Positions 1 to 9,737 are shown, numbered from the stretch's first letter. The stretch: DNA of 64,000 nt from Gallaecimonas sp045291545 (GCF_045291545.1 NZ_CP149514.1:496001-560000), one strand, 5' to 3'. Notes: generated by a model not told the origin, from the sequence alone. Numbers and translations: made by a program.

Positions 1-1
1 A

Positions 2-2203
2 AGTATCGGTTATCGCACCCGCAGTGACAGTGCAGTCAGTGCCCAGACCCGGTTGTTAATCGTTACCGAGGGCATTTTGATTCGCCTGTTACAGAACGAC
101 CCTTTTCTAGAGGGGGTCGCGCTGGTGATTTTCGATGAGTTTCATGAACGCAATCTGCCCGGTGATCTGGCGCTAGCGCTAACCATGGACGTACAGCAGG
201 GGCTGCGTGAAGATCTCAAGCTGCTGGTGATGTCTGCCACACTCGACGGTGCGCGCCTTGCCGAGCACCTTGCACCTTGCGCGCGGATACAAAGCACCGG
301 GCGCAGTTTTCCGGTGGCGTTACGTTACCAACCGCCCAGAGCCAACCAGCCCTGGCTGACATTGTGCCAGCAGACTGTACTGCAACTGCTGGCCGAGGAG
401 CCGGGTTCCATGCTGGTGTTTTTACCAGGAGGGGGCGAGATTCGCCGGCTGGCCAGCCTGCTAGAAGGGCAGCTGCCCAGCGATGTGGCGCTGTTCAGTC
501 TCTATGGCGATCTTGATAAAAAACAGCAGGATGCAGCCATTGCCCCACCTGAGGCCGGGCAACGTAAAGTGGTACTGGCGACGCCTATTGCCGAAACCAG
601 CCTGACCATTGAGGGCATTCGCCTGGTGGTAGACAGCGGCTGGTGCCGACGACCGCAGTTGGACCCGGCCACCGGCATGAGCCAGCTCAAGCTGTGCCGT
701 ATCAGTCAGGCGTCAGCAACGCAGCGGGCCGGCCGCGCCGGGCGCTTGGCTCCGGGAATAGCTGTGCGGTTGTGGGGGGAAAGCCAACAGCAGAGCCTGG
801 CGGCGCAGTCGCCTGCGGATATCAGCCAGGCCGATTTAACCAGTACCGCATTGGAAGTGGCTCTTTGGGGGGCCAGTGCGTTGCCATGGCTGGAGCCGCC
901 GCCAGAAAAGCCCTGGCAGGAAGCCAAAGCCTTGCTGCGACAACTGGATGCGCTACAAGGCGACAACCTCACCGCAGCAGGCCGTGCCATGGCGCAACTG
1001 GCCTGTCACCCACGGCTGGCACACATGTTAACCGCTGTTGCCAGTCAAGCTCCCGGTAGTCTGCGGGAGGCTTGCTATCTGGCGGCACTACTGGAAGAAC
1101 GTGACCCTTTTCATCAGTGGGACAGCGATCTGGAGCCGAGATTGCAAGCGCTACAACGGGCACCACAGATCCGCCGGCAGGGCGAGCGTTACTGGCAACA
1201 GTTAGGGGGTGCCCGTACCGGCAAACAGTGTTCGCTGGGTGCCATGCTGGTGTTGGCCTACCCAGAGCGCCTGGCCCAGCAGGTGGCGCCGGGGCGTTAT
1301 CGTTTGGCCATGGGGCGCGGTGCCCGGCTGGCTGAAGATGATCGCCTGTGGGGCAGCCCTTGGCTGGTGGTGGCAAACATGACCGGCAGCCAGGGCGATC
1401 AGCATATTCGCCTGGCGGCGGCGGTTGACGAAGCCCACTGGCGGGCTTTACTGAGCCACCATATTCACTGGCAACCCCGCCTGGACTGGCAGGCTGACGG
1501 CCTGATCGCCCAGCAAGAAGCCCGTTATGGTGCCCTGGTGCTCGATACCCGGCCACTGAACACACTAACCAGCGAGCAAAAAGTCGCCGCCCTGTGTGAT
1601 GGCTTGCGCCGCCAAGGCTTGCCAGCGTTACCCTGGAACAGCGCTGCCGAACAGCTGCGGTTACGGGTGGCACTGGCGGCTGAGCTATTACCAGAACACC
1701 CCTGGCCAGACATGAGCGATGGCAACTTGCTGGCCGAACTGGAACACTGGTTGGGGCCTTTTCTGGGCCAGGTGAGCCGCCCGGCAGCCTTGGCGAAAGT
1801 CGACTTGCTGGCCGCGCTTAGAGCCTGGTTACCCTGGCCACTGCCTGCGTTGCTGGATGAAAAACTGCCGGTGAAGCTGACCGTTCCAACCGGCCAGGCC
1901 GTTACCCTGGAATATCGGGCTGGGCAGGCACCGCTGCTGTCAGTACCGATTCAGGCCCTTTATGGTCAATTAAACTCACCGACGCTGTGTGATGGCAAAG
2001 TCACGGTGACTTGTGCCCTGTTATCACCGGCGCGGCGCCCCCTACAGGTTACCGGCGATCTGGCCGGTTTCTGGGCGGGCAGTTACAGCGAGGTGCGCAA
2101 AGAGATGCGTGGCCGCTACCCGAAACACGAATGGCCAGCCGATCCGGCGAATGCCCAACCCACTCGTTACACCAAAAAACGGCAACAAAGAGAGTCGCAG
2201 TGA
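2..2203 (+). CDS. hrpB: ATP-dependent helicase HrpB, 5' end missing
   Basis: DEAH/RHA-family helicase of the HrpB type. The open frame runs from base 2 with no start, so the N-terminus with the Walker A loop lies outside the window. Visible are motif II as DEFH in VIFDEFHERN, motif III MSATLDG, motif VI QRAGRAGR, then the helicase-associated region and the HrpB-specific C-terminus ending near a conserved RGRYPKHEWPADP segment. The first internal TTG (base 53) is not a credible start because the upstream codons match the family. HrpB is of uncertain role in RNA metabolism; in several Proteobacteria it lies directly before the PBP1b gene, as here. Its TGA overlaps the GTG start of the next gene, so the two are probably translated together. 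Confidence 0.95.
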   Translation, partial: SIGYRTRSDSAVSAQTRLLIVTEGILIRLLQNDPFLEGVALVIFDEFHERNLPGDLALALTMDVQQGLREDLKLLVMSATLDGARLAEHLAPCARIQSTGRSFPVALRYQPPRANQPWLTLCQQTVLQLLAEEPGSMLVFLPGGGEIRRLASLLEGQLPSDVALFSLYGDLDKKQQDAAIAPPEAGQRKVVLATPIAETSLTIEGIRLVVDSGWCRRPQLDPATGMSQLKLCRISQASATQRAGRAGRLAPGIAVRLWGESQQQSLAAQSPADISQADLTSTALEVALWGASALPWLEPPPEKPWQEAKALLRQLDALQGDNLTAAGRAMAQLACHPRLAHMLTAVASQAPGSLREACYLAALLEERDPFHQWDSDLEPRLQALQRAPQIRRQGERYWQQLGGARTGKQCSLGAMLVLAYPERLAQQVAPGRYRLAMGRGARLAEDDRLWGSPWLVVANMTGSQGDQHIRLAAAVDEAHWRALLSHHIHWQPRLDWQADGLIAQQEARYGALVLDTRPLNTLTSEQKVAALCDGLRRQGLPALPWNSAAEQLRLRVALAAELLPEHPWPDMSDGNLLAELEHWLGPFLGQVSRPAALAKVDLLAALRAWLPWPLPALLDEKLPVKLTVPTGQAVTLEYRAGQAPLLSVPIQALYGQLNSPTLCDGKVTVTCALLSPARRPLQVTGDLAGFWAGSYSEVRKEMRGRYPKHEWPADPANAQPTRYTKKRQQRESQ

Positions 2204-4470
2204 GCGCAAAGAAAAAACGCCCTACGAAAAAAAACGTCGAGAAAGCCCCGCCGAAACGCCGCTGGTGGTCCTGGCTTGGGAAGCTGACTCTGGCGTTTAG
2301 TGCGGCAGTGTTGTTGTACGGTATCTATCTTGATGGCGTGGTGCGCCACCGTTTTGATGGCCAGGTGTTTCAGCTGCCGGCGCAGATTTATTCGCGGCCG
2401 TTGACTCTCTACGCGGGGGCGCCGTTGTCGCGCCAGCAAATGATTGCCGAATTGCGGTTGCTGGATTATCGCAAGGTGGCCAACCCGGATCAGCCCGGGG
2501 AGTTCTCTGCCTCTACCACCAAAGTCGAAGTCTTTCGCCGGCCCTTTGCCTTCCCGGAAGGTTTCGAGCCTGCCCGGCGATTGCTGGTGGCCTTTGCTGG
2601 TGATCGTATTGACGAGGTCTATGACAGCCAGAGCAATCAACCGGTAGCGGTGGAGCGCATTGAGCCGGTACTGGTGGATCTGTTGTCGCAGACCACCACG
2701 GACGAAGACCGTATTTTTGTACCACTGGCGAAGATGCCGCCGCTGCTGCCAAAAACGCTGGTTATGGTTGAAGACCGTAACTTTTATCACCATTACGGGG
2801 TTTCGCCGCTGGCCATTGCCCGCGCCATGCTGGCTAATCTGCGGGCCGGGCATACCGTACAGGGCGGGTCGACCCTGACTCAGCAGTTGGCCAAGAACTT
2901 CTTTTTGACACGGGAAAAAAGCCTGTGGCGTAAGCTCAACGAAGCCATGATGGCCGTCCTGATTGACTTGCGCTACAGCAAGCAGCGGGTACTCGAAGCT
3001 TATCTTAATGAGATTTTTCTCGGCCAGGCCCGGGTTCAGGCTGTACACGGCATGGGCCTGGCAGCACGTTTTTATTTCTCGCGGCCGCTGTCTGAGCTGA
3101 CTCCGGCGCAAATTGCCATGCTGGTGGGGATCATCAAAGGGCCGTCTTACTATGATCCCCGGCGCCATCCCGAGCGCACCCGGCAACGCCGTGACCTGGT
3201 GCTGAAGATGATGCTGGAGCATAACCTGATTGATGGTACCCAGTATCAGCGGGCGGTCAGCTCGCCGCTGGCGGTTACCGCGAAAAGAGAACTGACCACC
3301 ACCAAAGTTCCGCCCTACATGCAGGCAGTTCGGCGGGAGCTGGCGGGCGAACTCAAAGAGGTGGTGGGCGATCATCAGGGCATCCGTGTGTTTACCGGCC
3401 TTGAGCCCCTGGCCCAAACGGCACTGGAAAAGGCGATTCACCGCCGCTTTGGCGCCATCGCTGGTAATACCCCATTGGAGTTGGCTGCGGTGGTGTCGGA
3501 TCAGCGCACCGGCCTGGTCAAAGCCATGGCGGGTGGCAAAGATGTCGACTTTGCCGGCTTCAACCGGGCTCTGGATGCCCGCCGGCAGATAGGCTCCCTG
3601 GCCAAACCGGCGGTATACCTGACGGCGTTGAGTGAGCCGCAGTTTAACTTGGCGACCCCGCTGGACGATAAACCCATCAGTTTGAAATCAGACAAAGGCG
3701 ATCTCTGGCAGCCACAGAACTATGACCATCAGTTCCGTGGCCAGGTGGCGTTGGTGGATGCGCTGACCCACTCTTTGAACGTGCCGACGGTTAACCTTGG
3801 CATGAAAGTCGGTGTCTCAGCCGTTATCGATACTTTCCGGGCATTGGGCGTTAACGGCGACCTACCTCCTTATCCATCGCTGTTTCTGGGCACTGCGGCG
3901 CTGTCGCCCTGGGAAGTTAATCAAATGTACCTGACCCTGGCCAGAGGGGGCGCCCGGTTGCCGTTGGCGACCATTTCTGCGGTGACCACCGGCGATGACA
4001 AACTGCTTTACAAGCGTACCGAGCAGGCGCGCCAGAAGGTCAGTGCCGACGCCGCTTACCTGACCGATTACACCCTGACGCAGGTAGCGCAGCGGGGCAC
4101 GGCTCATACCCTGGCCAGCCACTTTCCCAACAAGCTACTGGCCGGTAAAACCGGCACTACCGATGACCTGCGTGACAGCTGGTTCAGTGGTTTTGATGCC
4201 CGTGATGTCGCCAGCGTCTGGGTCGGCCGAGACGACAATCAGCCCACTGGCCTGACCGGTGCCACCGGTGCCTTGCGGCTGTTTGAGGCGTACTTGGATT
4301 ATCGCCAACCGATCAGCTTGCGGCTGCGGCCACCACGAGACGTGGTGGACGGGCACTTTGATGATCAGGGGCACTATCTGGGCAACTGTGGTGGTGGCCG
4401 GGTGTTACCGGCCATCAAAGCCAATTTACCAGAGGTGAAATGTGGCTTTTTTGAGCGGCTGTGGCGTTAA
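2200..4470 (+). CDS. mrcB: Penicillin-binding protein 1b (bifunctional glycosyltransferase/transpeptidase)
   Basis: Class A PBP, 756 residues, polymerising and cross-linking peptidoglycan on the periplasmic side of the inner membrane. The order is a basic cytoplasmic tail, one membrane anchor (about 24-44), a UB2H-like region (about 55-150, the LpoB docking domain in E. coli), GT51 with VEDRNFYHH (catalytic Glu191), GGSTLTQQLAKN and a YLNEIFLGQ motif, then a transpeptidase with SLAK (Ser466, Lys469), SLN and KTG (650-652). I chose GTG at 2200, which overlaps the hrpB stop as GTGA and follows AAAGAGAG. An upstream in-frame extension exists but lies inside hrpB. The gene ends tail to tail with the following minus-strand gene, sharing four bases (TTAA). 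Confidence 0.96.
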   Translation: MSAKKKRPTKKNVEKAPPKRRWWSWLGKLTLAFSAAVLLYGIYLDGVVRHRFDGQVFQLPAQIYSRPLTLYAGAPLSRQQMIAELRLLDYRKVANPDQPGEFSASTTKVEVFRRPFAFPEGFEPARRLLVAFAGDRIDEVYDSQSNQPVAVERIEPVLVDLLSQTTTDEDRIFVPLAKMPPLLPKTLVMVEDRNFYHHYGVSPLAIARAMLANLRAGHTVQGGSTLTQQLAKNFFLTREKSLWRKLNEAMMAVLIDLRYSKQRVLEAYLNEIFLGQARVQAVHGMGLAARFYFSRPLSELTPAQIAMLVGIIKGPSYYDPRRHPERTRQRRDLVLKMMLEHNLIDGTQYQRAVSSPLAVTAKRELTTTKVPPYMQAVRRELAGELKEVVGDHQGIRVFTGLEPLAQTALEKAIHRRFGAIAGNTPLELAAVVSDQRTGLVKAMAGGKDVDFAGFNRALDARRQIGSLAKPAVYLTALSEPQFNLATPLDDKPISLKSDKGDLWQPQNYDHQFRGQVALVDALTHSLNVPTVNLGMKVGVSAVIDTFRALGVNGDLPPYPSLFLGTAALSPWEVNQMYLTLARGGARLPLATISAVTTGDDKLLYKRTEQARQKVSADAAYLTDYTLTQVAQRGTAHTLASHFPNKLLAGKTGTTDDLRDSWFSGFDARDVASVWVGRDDNQPTGLTGATGALRLFEAYLDYRQPISLRLRPPRDVVDGHFDDQGHYLGNCGGGRVLPAIKANLPEVKCGFFERLWR

Positions 4471-6305
4471 GGGCGCAGATACCAGCAGCCGTCTTCTTTG
4501 ACTAACTGCGCGTCCAGTACATCCGGCAGTTGTGGCTTGCTGAAGTAAAAGCCCTGCACACTGGGGCAATTGAGCTCGTTGAGCAGCAACAGCTGCTCAG
4601 CGGTTTCCACCCCTTCCGCAACGACGCTCATTTCCAGCTCCCGGGCAATGGCAATAAGTGCCGCCACCAAGGTGTATTCCTTGCCCTTGTCGGCCAGGGC
4701 CTGGACAAAACTCTTGTCTATTTTCAGCACGTTAAAGCGATGCTCGGTGAGATACCGCAGCGACGAATAGCCGGTGCCAAAATCATCCAGAGCCAAACGT
4801 AGCCCCATGTCCTGCAACGATTGTAATGACAGTTGGGTCTGGGCGTGGCTGGCGTCGAGGATCACCCGCTCGGTCAGCTCCAATTCCAGCTTACTCGGCG
4901 ACAGTTGGTACTGTTGTAACAGGCTTTCAACTTGGCCAACCAGTTCCGGGCTACGCAGCTGCCGGGCTGACAGGTTCACGGCCATTTCCGGCTCAAAGCC
5001 CAGTTCACGCCATTTCGCCAGCTGCGCACAGGCCTGATGTAGTACCCACTGGCCAATGGCAAGGATCTGACCATCTTCTTCGGCCAAGCCAATAAACTGT
5101 TCCGGGGAGACGGCGCCAAGCTGGGGGTGATACCAGCGGATCAGCGCTTCAACGCCGGTCACATGGCCGGTTTTGGTGTCGAGCTTGGGCTGATAGAGCA
5201 ATCGAAATTCTTTGTTTTCAATAGCCTGGCTAAGTGCCCGTTCCAGCGTCAGGCGCCGTTGCAGTACCCGGTTCATGGCCGGTGTGAAGAACCGGTAGCG
5301 GGTATCGTCGTTGTCGCGGGTCTGCACCCGGGCGGCATCGGCGTTACGGATCAGCTCGGATACGTCGTGGCTGTCTTCCGGGTACATGGCAATGCCGATG
5401 GTGGCGTTAACCTGTAGCCGCTGGCCGGCGACGGTAAAGGGCTGAGCCAGGCAGTCGAGCAGCTTCTGGGCCACCACTTCGGCGGTTTTGGGCTTGCTGG
5501 CGCGCTCAAGGATCACCAAAAATTGATCCGATCCCATTCGTGCCAGGGTGTCAGCCGGGCGCAAGGTGGCGCGCCAGCGGCGGGCCACTGCTGCCAGTAG
5601 TTGGTCGCCCACCAGGTGGCCGCAGCGGTCATTAATGTCCTTGAAGCGCTCCAGATCAGCAAACAGCACCATGACATGGCCGTCCTGATGCTCGTGACTG
5701 ATCAGCGCCTGTTGCAGACGGTCAAAGGCCAGCAAGCGATTGGGCAGGCCGGTCAGGCTGTCCAGGGTGGTTTGCCCCTTGGTCTGCTGAGCCAGGCGAA
5801 AGCGCTGTAGCAAGTCGCTGATAACGGCCAGCAGGCTTTCCAGAAAAGGGGCTTCATCGTCTTGTAACTGCAGGTTCAGGCCACTGTCATTGCGTAGCCC
5901 CATCAGCAATGCCCACTCCCCATTGACCACCCATGCCAGGCGCTGAAAATGGTTTGCTGTCAGGGTACTCAAGGCCGCCGGCAGCTCCTGTCCTTGTTGC
6001 CAAAAACAGCTGGCCCGGTGGCAGTCAACGGCAGGCAGAATATCGGGCCAGTGGCCAAGCTGGCTGATGGCCTGCCAGTGTTCCTGCTGGTAGTTCAGTA
6101 GCGCCACCGCATCAAGCAGGCCAGCTTTTAGTAAAATATGCAGCAGGTTACGGACCAGCGTGTTTTCGTCCTCACAGCTACTGGCCTGGCGGTAACCGTC
6201 ACGGGCCAGGCGTAAAAAAATCCGGTTGCGGCGCAGCTCCCGGTTAAGCCGGGCCTGTTCGACCAGCAAGCTGCTGAGTTGTTGATGCAGGGGTTGTTCT
6301 ACCAT
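4467..6305 (-). CDS. GGDEF/EAL signalling protein with degenerate GGDEF site
   Basis: About 612 residues, no membrane segment. The N-terminal part is probably a GAF-like sensory region (about 20-170). The GGDEF domain carries GSDQF where GGDEF is expected, so cyclase activity is doubtful. The EAL domain looks intact: EALIRW, DDFGTGYSSL, KIDKSFV and the late EGVE motif, the metal and catalytic set of active cyclic-di-GMP phosphodiesterases. It begins inside the 3' end of the FIST gene. ATG at 6305 overlaps that gene's stop by seven bases and is preferred over an in-frame TTG at 6326. Likely function is c-di-GMP hydrolysis tuned by the FIST partner, with the decayed GGDEF as a possible GTP-binding regulatory domain; this coupling is inference. 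Confidence 0.9.
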   Translation of the reverse strand: MVEQPLHQQLSSLLVEQARLNRELRRNRIFLRLARDGYRQASSCEDENTLVRNLLHILLKAGLLDAVALLNYQQEHWQAISQLGHWPDILPAVDCHRASCFWQQGQELPAALSTLTANHFQRLAWVVNGEWALLMGLRNDSGLNLQLQDDEAPFLESLLAVISDLLQRFRLAQQTKGQTTLDSLTGLPNRLLAFDRLQQALISHEHQDGHVMVLFADLERFKDINDRCGHLVGDQLLAAVARRWRATLRPADTLARMGSDQFLVILERASKPKTAEVVAQKLLDCLAQPFTVAGQRLQVNATIGIAMYPEDSHDVSELIRNADAARVQTRDNDDTRYRFFTPAMNRVLQRRLTLERALSQAIENKEFRLLYQPKLDTKTGHVTGVEALIRWYHPQLGAVSPEQFIGLAEEDGQILAIGQWVLHQACAQLAKWRELGFEPEMAVNLSARQLRSPELVGQVESLLQQYQLSPSKLELELTERVILDASHAQTQLSLQSLQDMGLRLALDDFGTGYSSLRYLTEHRFNVLKIDKSFVQALADKGKEYTLVAALIAIARELEMSVVAEGVETAEQLLLLNELNCPSVQGFYFSKPQLPDVLDAQLVKEDGCWYLRP

Positions 6306-7342
6306 TGCAGTAAGGTTCCGGCCCAATTAACCAGTTTGCTCTGCCCTTGCTGGCTGAGCAGTTCTGCGCCTGACAATATGCCGACCAAGCGTTCCCCTAG
6401 GTGTGCGGCCAGCACCGTGGCGTCTTCTTCGCTGGCGCCGGTCAGCATGGCCGTCCGGCCCATGCATTCGATGTAAAAACTGGGTCGGTCAGTATGGCAT
6501 TGTGTCAGAATTTGTGCGGTTTTAGCGCGCCCGGCATCACTGTCGCGGCGCATCAGTTGCAGGGTCTGGCCCACTGTCACCTGGCCTGTCCCCAGCGTCA
6601 GGGTACCTTGCTGGCTGTCAACGGCCCGGAGACTGTGACAAACACTGCTGCCACCCCAGTCAAAGCCCATTGCCAATTGCCGCAGTAGTCCTGGGGGCAG
6701 GGCATCGAGGCCACTGACGGCCAGAGTGCGATCCAAAGCGGGCTGGCCGTCCAGGGCGTAAATGCAGTTACCTTTGGCCTCGGTCACCGTCATCGGCGGG
6801 CTGATGGGGCTGGTGCCCAGGGTCTGGGTGCGGTTTGTCGGTGGCGGCAGCTTCAGGGCGATGACTTGGTTATCAACCACTTGGTCGCCACAGAATTGAA
6901 AACTGTCTTTCATCTGCAAATCACCCACCAGGCCGACGCCATCGAGCTGTTTGCCATTGAGGCTGGCAAGTAACGGCTCTGGCCGCTGGCCGAGCAAGTC
7001 AAGCAGGCAAAAAGCGTAGTCATCGGCTAACCAACGCGCAAAACCGCTGTGGTCATGGACGCTAAAACAGCCGTAATCCACGGGGGTGTCAAACAGTAAC
7101 AGCAAGGCTTCATAGCCGCCGTATTCAACGCCCTGGGGGGTGATAATGCCGCAACAGCTGCCACCAAACAGGGGAATGTGGCCCAGCAAACGTTGCAGCT
7201 CGGAGAGCAGCCATTGCGGCTGATGGAAGCCACTGGCAAACAGCAGCCCCCAACGGGCATTGGCGGCATGGCGTTGATAACGAACCAGTTCGGCTGCGGC
7301 CAGACGACTGTCCGGAGCCAAACTCCAACTGGCACTAAACAT
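6299..7342 (-). CDS. FIST domain sensor protein
   Basis: 347 residues with FIST_N (about 1-190) followed by FIST_C (about 200-340). These domains sit beside chemoreceptor, kinase or cyclic-di-GMP modules and are proposed to sense small ligands such as amino acids. The segment SASWSLAPDSR matches the first beta strand usual at the FIST N-terminus, so ATG at 7342 is the better start. An in-frame TTG at 7372 would add a hydrophobic stretch resembling a signal peptide but lacks a good ribosome site. The downstream GGDEF/EAL gene overlaps its stop by a few bases, implying an operon of sensor and output. The ligand cannot be told from the sequence. Confidence 0.85.
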   Translation of the reverse strand: MFSASWSLAPDSRLAAAELVRYQRHAANARWGLLFASGFHQPQWLLSELQRLLGHIPLFGGSCCGIITPQGVEYGGYEALLLLFDTPVDYGCFSVHDHSGFARWLADDYAFCLLDLLGQRPEPLLASLNGKQLDGVGLVGDLQMKDSFQFCGDQVVDNQVIALKLPPPTNRTQTLGTSPISPPMTVTEAKGNCIYALDGQPALDRTLAVSGLDALPPGLLRQLAMGFDWGGSSVCHSLRAVDSQQGTLTLGTGQVTVGQTLQLMRRDSDAGRAKTAQILTQCHTDRPSFYIECMGRTAMLTGASEEDATVLAAHLGERLVGILSGAELLSQQGQSKLVNWAGTLLQW

Positions 7343-7399
7343 GGCGATAACAACGAGGACAGATAAGGCCAATCTATGCCGGCCCTGAAAGGAAGTAAA

Positions 7400-7415
7400 G
7401 GGGCCTGAAGGCCCC
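7400..7415 (-). terminator. Weak hairpin after hemL
   Basis: GGGGCCT paired with AGGCCCC, just downstream of the hemL stop. In the minus-strand direction it is followed by TTTACTT, a poor U-tract, so termination may be leaky and hemL transcripts could continue into the FIST gene. Confidence 0.4.
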
Positions 7416-7420
7416 CTGGG

Positions 7421-8701
7421 TTAAAGTGCTTGGAAAGCGGCTTCAGCTGCCGCGATAGTCTGCGCGACATCCTGGTCACTGTGGGCCAGTGACAGAAAGC
7501 CCGCTTCAAAGGCGCTGGGGGCCAGATAAACGCCATGCTCCAGCATCAGGTGGAAGAAGCGTTTGAAGGCCTCGGTGTCACAGTCACAGGCCTGCTGGAA
7601 GTTGCTTACGTTGGCGGCGTCGGTGAAGAAAAAGCCGAACATGCCACCGGCGTAATTGATTGCCAGCGGCACACCGGCCTTATCCGCGGCAGCCTTGAAA
7701 CCGTGGATCAGGGTTTGGGTTTTGCTGGCCAGCGCCGTTTCGTTGCCGGGCTGATCCAGGGCGTTAAGTGCGGCCAGGCCGGCTGACATCGCCACCGGGT
7801 TACCTGACAAGGTACCGGCTTGATAAACCGGGCCGACCGGGGCCAGGTATTCCATAATGGCCTGCTTGCCGCCGAAGGCACCGACAGGCATGCCGCCGCC
7901 AATGACTTTGCCGAGAGTGGTGAGGTCGGGCTTAACGCCATAGAACGCCTGGGCGCCGCCCAATGCGACCCTAAAACCGGTCATCACTTCATCGAAAATC
8001 AGTACTGCCCCAAAGCGGTCACAGATCTCCCGCAATCCCTGCAAAAAGCCGGGCTGAGGCGGTACGCAGTTCATGTTACCGGCCACCGGTTCAACAATGA
8101 TGGCGGCAATGTCGTCGCCCACTTCGTTAAACAGGGCTTCGACAGAATCGAGATCGTTGTAGTTGGCGGTCAGGGTATGTTGGGCAAACTCAGCCGGTAC
8201 GCCGGGTGAAGTGGGCACGCCCATGGTCAGCATGCCGGAGCCGGCCTTGACCAGCAGGGTGTCAGCGTGGCCGTGGTAGTTACCCTCAAATTTCACAATC
8301 TTGTTGCGGCCGGTGTAACCACGGGCCAGGCGAATGGCACTCATGGTGGCTTCGGTGCCAGAGTTGACCATCCGCACCATATCCATGCTTGGCACCAGAG
8401 TGCAGACCTTTTCGGCCATGGCCACTTCCAGCTCGGTAGGCGCTCCGAACGACAGGCCTTTCTCGGCAGCTTTGATCACCGCTTCGCGAATGGCGGGGTG
8501 ATTGTGCCCGAGGATCATCGGCCCCCAGGAGCCGACGTAGTCGATGTAGCGTTTGCCGTCTTCATCAAATACATAGGCGCCGTCGGCGTGTTCGATAAAC
8601 AGCGGCGTGCCGCCGACGCCATTGAAGGCGCGTACCGGTGAATTGACGCCACCGGGGATACGCCGGCGGGCTTTACGGAACAGGTCGTCAGAACGGGACA
8701 T
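7421..8701 (-). CDS. hemL: Glutamate-1-semialdehyde 2,1-aminomutase
   Basis: PLP enzyme of the C5 pathway converting glutamate-1-semialdehyde to 5-aminolevulinate for haem synthesis. 426 residues, the normal family length. The start MSRSDDLFRKARRRIPGGVN is typical. Conserved blocks are NSGTEATMSAIRLARG for cofactor phosphate binding, FDEVMTGFR, and TTLGKVIGGGMP in which Lys265 forms the PLP Schiff base. The ATG is preceded by AAGGA at good spacing. It lies 16 bases after pyrB on the same strand, so it is probably transcribed from the pyrB promoter. Confidence 0.97.
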   Translation of the reverse strand: MSRSDDLFRKARRRIPGGVNSPVRAFNGVGGTPLFIEHADGAYVFDEDGKRYIDYVGSWGPMILGHNHPAIREAVIKAAEKGLSFGAPTELEVAMAEKVCTLVPSMDMVRMVNSGTEATMSAIRLARGYTGRNKIVKFEGNYHGHADTLLVKAGSGMLTMGVPTSPGVPAEFAQHTLTANYNDLDSVEALFNEVGDDIAAIIVEPVAGNMNCVPPQPGFLQGLREICDRFGAVLIFDEVMTGFRVALGGAQAFYGVKPDLTTLGKVIGGGMPVGAFGGKQAIMEYLAPVGPVYQAGTLSGNPVAMSAGLAALNALDQPGNETALASKTQTLIHGFKAAADKAGVPLAINYAGGMFGFFFTDAANVSNFQQACDCDTEAFKRFFHLMLEHGVYLAPSAFEAGFLSLAHSDQDVAQTIAAAEAAFQAL

Positions 8702-8717
8702 GATAGATTTCCTTGCG

Positions 8718-9737
8718 TTAAAGCCCCTGCGCTTTAGTGGAGTGCCAGAGCACCGGGGCGTCGTATTGTTCCAGTTGCTTGTCTACGCCCAGGGTCAGGG
8801 CAAAGAGCGCCATACGGATCAATACGCCGTTGTCGGCCTGGCGGAAAATCGCCAGGCTGGGATGTTCATTAAGGTCGTTGTCCAACTCGTTGGCTTCCAG
8901 GCGTGAATCCCGGGGTAGCGGGTGCATGATGACGGTGTTGGACTTGGCATGCTGGGTATAAATGGCCTGATTGAGGCGGAACCGGCCACGATACTGACGA
9001 GCGTCATCCAGTGACGGAAAACGTTCTTCCTGGATACGGGTCAGGTAGCAGATATCAGCAGCGCTCAGGCTGCCTTCCAGGCGGTCGGTAATGTTCACCC
9101 GGTGGCCAGCGTCGTCAAGCAGGCTGAGCACTTCCTCTGGCATGGCCAGCTCCGGCGGCGATACCAGAGTGAAATGGAGATTTTTATAAAGGCGCAGCAG
9201 TTTGGCCAGTGAGTGCACGGTACGGCCGTACTTGAGGTCGCCCACCATGGCGATGTGCATGCCATCAATACCCTGCGCGCGGCCCGCCAGTTCCTTTTCG
9301 ATGGTGTACAGGTCCAGCAGTGCCTGCGTGGGGTGTTCGTTGGCGCCGTCACCGCCATTGATCACCGGTACCCGTGAACCCTTGGCAAACTCGGCCACCG
9401 AACCGGCATCGGGGTGGCGCATGGCAATGACATCAGAGTAGCTGGACAGTACCCGGGCGGTATCAAACAGGCTTTCCCCCTTGGACAGGGAGGAGCTGGT
9501 CAGCCCGACGGTTTCGCGCACCATGCCGCCGAGCAGGTTAAAGGCACAACCGAAGCTGACCCGGGTACGGGTTGACGGCTCAAAAAACAAATTACCGAGG
9601 ATCGCCCCTTCCAGCACTTTGGTGCGTTTGCGGCGGTGGGCGTAGGGTTCCATGCGGTCAGCAACTGCAAAAATTTGCTCGATAGCATCACGGTCCAGCT
9701 GTTTGACCGAGAGGATATTAGCGCCGGTGAAAGTCAT
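8718..9737 (-). CDS. pyrB: Aspartate carbamoyltransferase, catalytic chain
   Basis: Catalyses carbamoyl phosphate plus aspartate to carbamoyl aspartate, the committed step of pyrimidine synthesis. The carbamoyl-phosphate site FEPSTRTR and the aspartate-domain blocks MVGDLKYGRTVHS and HPLPRDSRLE are intact. The start MTFTGANILSV at 9737 sits nine bases after GAG of GAGAAG; an ATG two codons upstream (9743) is possible. No regulatory pyrI follows; hemL does. Together with the family type (the roughly 340-residue form seen in Shewanella-like bacteria) this suggests an enzyme without the PyrI allosteric chain. Confidence 0.95.
   Translation of the reverse strand: MTFTGANILSVKQLDRDAIEQIFAVADRMEPYAHRRKRTKVLEGAILGNLFFEPSTRTRVSFGCAFNLLGGMVRETVGLTSSSLSKGESLFDTARVLSSYSDVIAMRHPDAGSVAEFAKGSRVPVINGGDGANEHPTQALLDLYTIEKELAGRAQGIDGMHIAMVGDLKYGRTVHSLAKLLRLYKNLHFTLVSPPELAMPEEVLSLLDDAGHRVNITDRLEGSLSAADICYLTRIQEERFPSLDDARQYRGRFRLNQAIYTQHAKSNTVIMHPLPRDSRLEANELDNDLNEHPSLAIFRQADNGVLIRMALFALTLGVDKQLEQYDAPVLWHSTKAQGL

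Noticed and set aside
969..1673. Minus-strand open frame of 234 codons opposite hrpB
   Set aside because: Low-complexity, Pro/Arg-rich shadow of the helicase gene.
2167..3441. Long minus-strand open frame (424 codons) opposite mrcB
   Set aside because: It has no recognisable domain, and the opposite strand encodes PBP1b with every catalytic motif; it arises from GC-rich codon bias.
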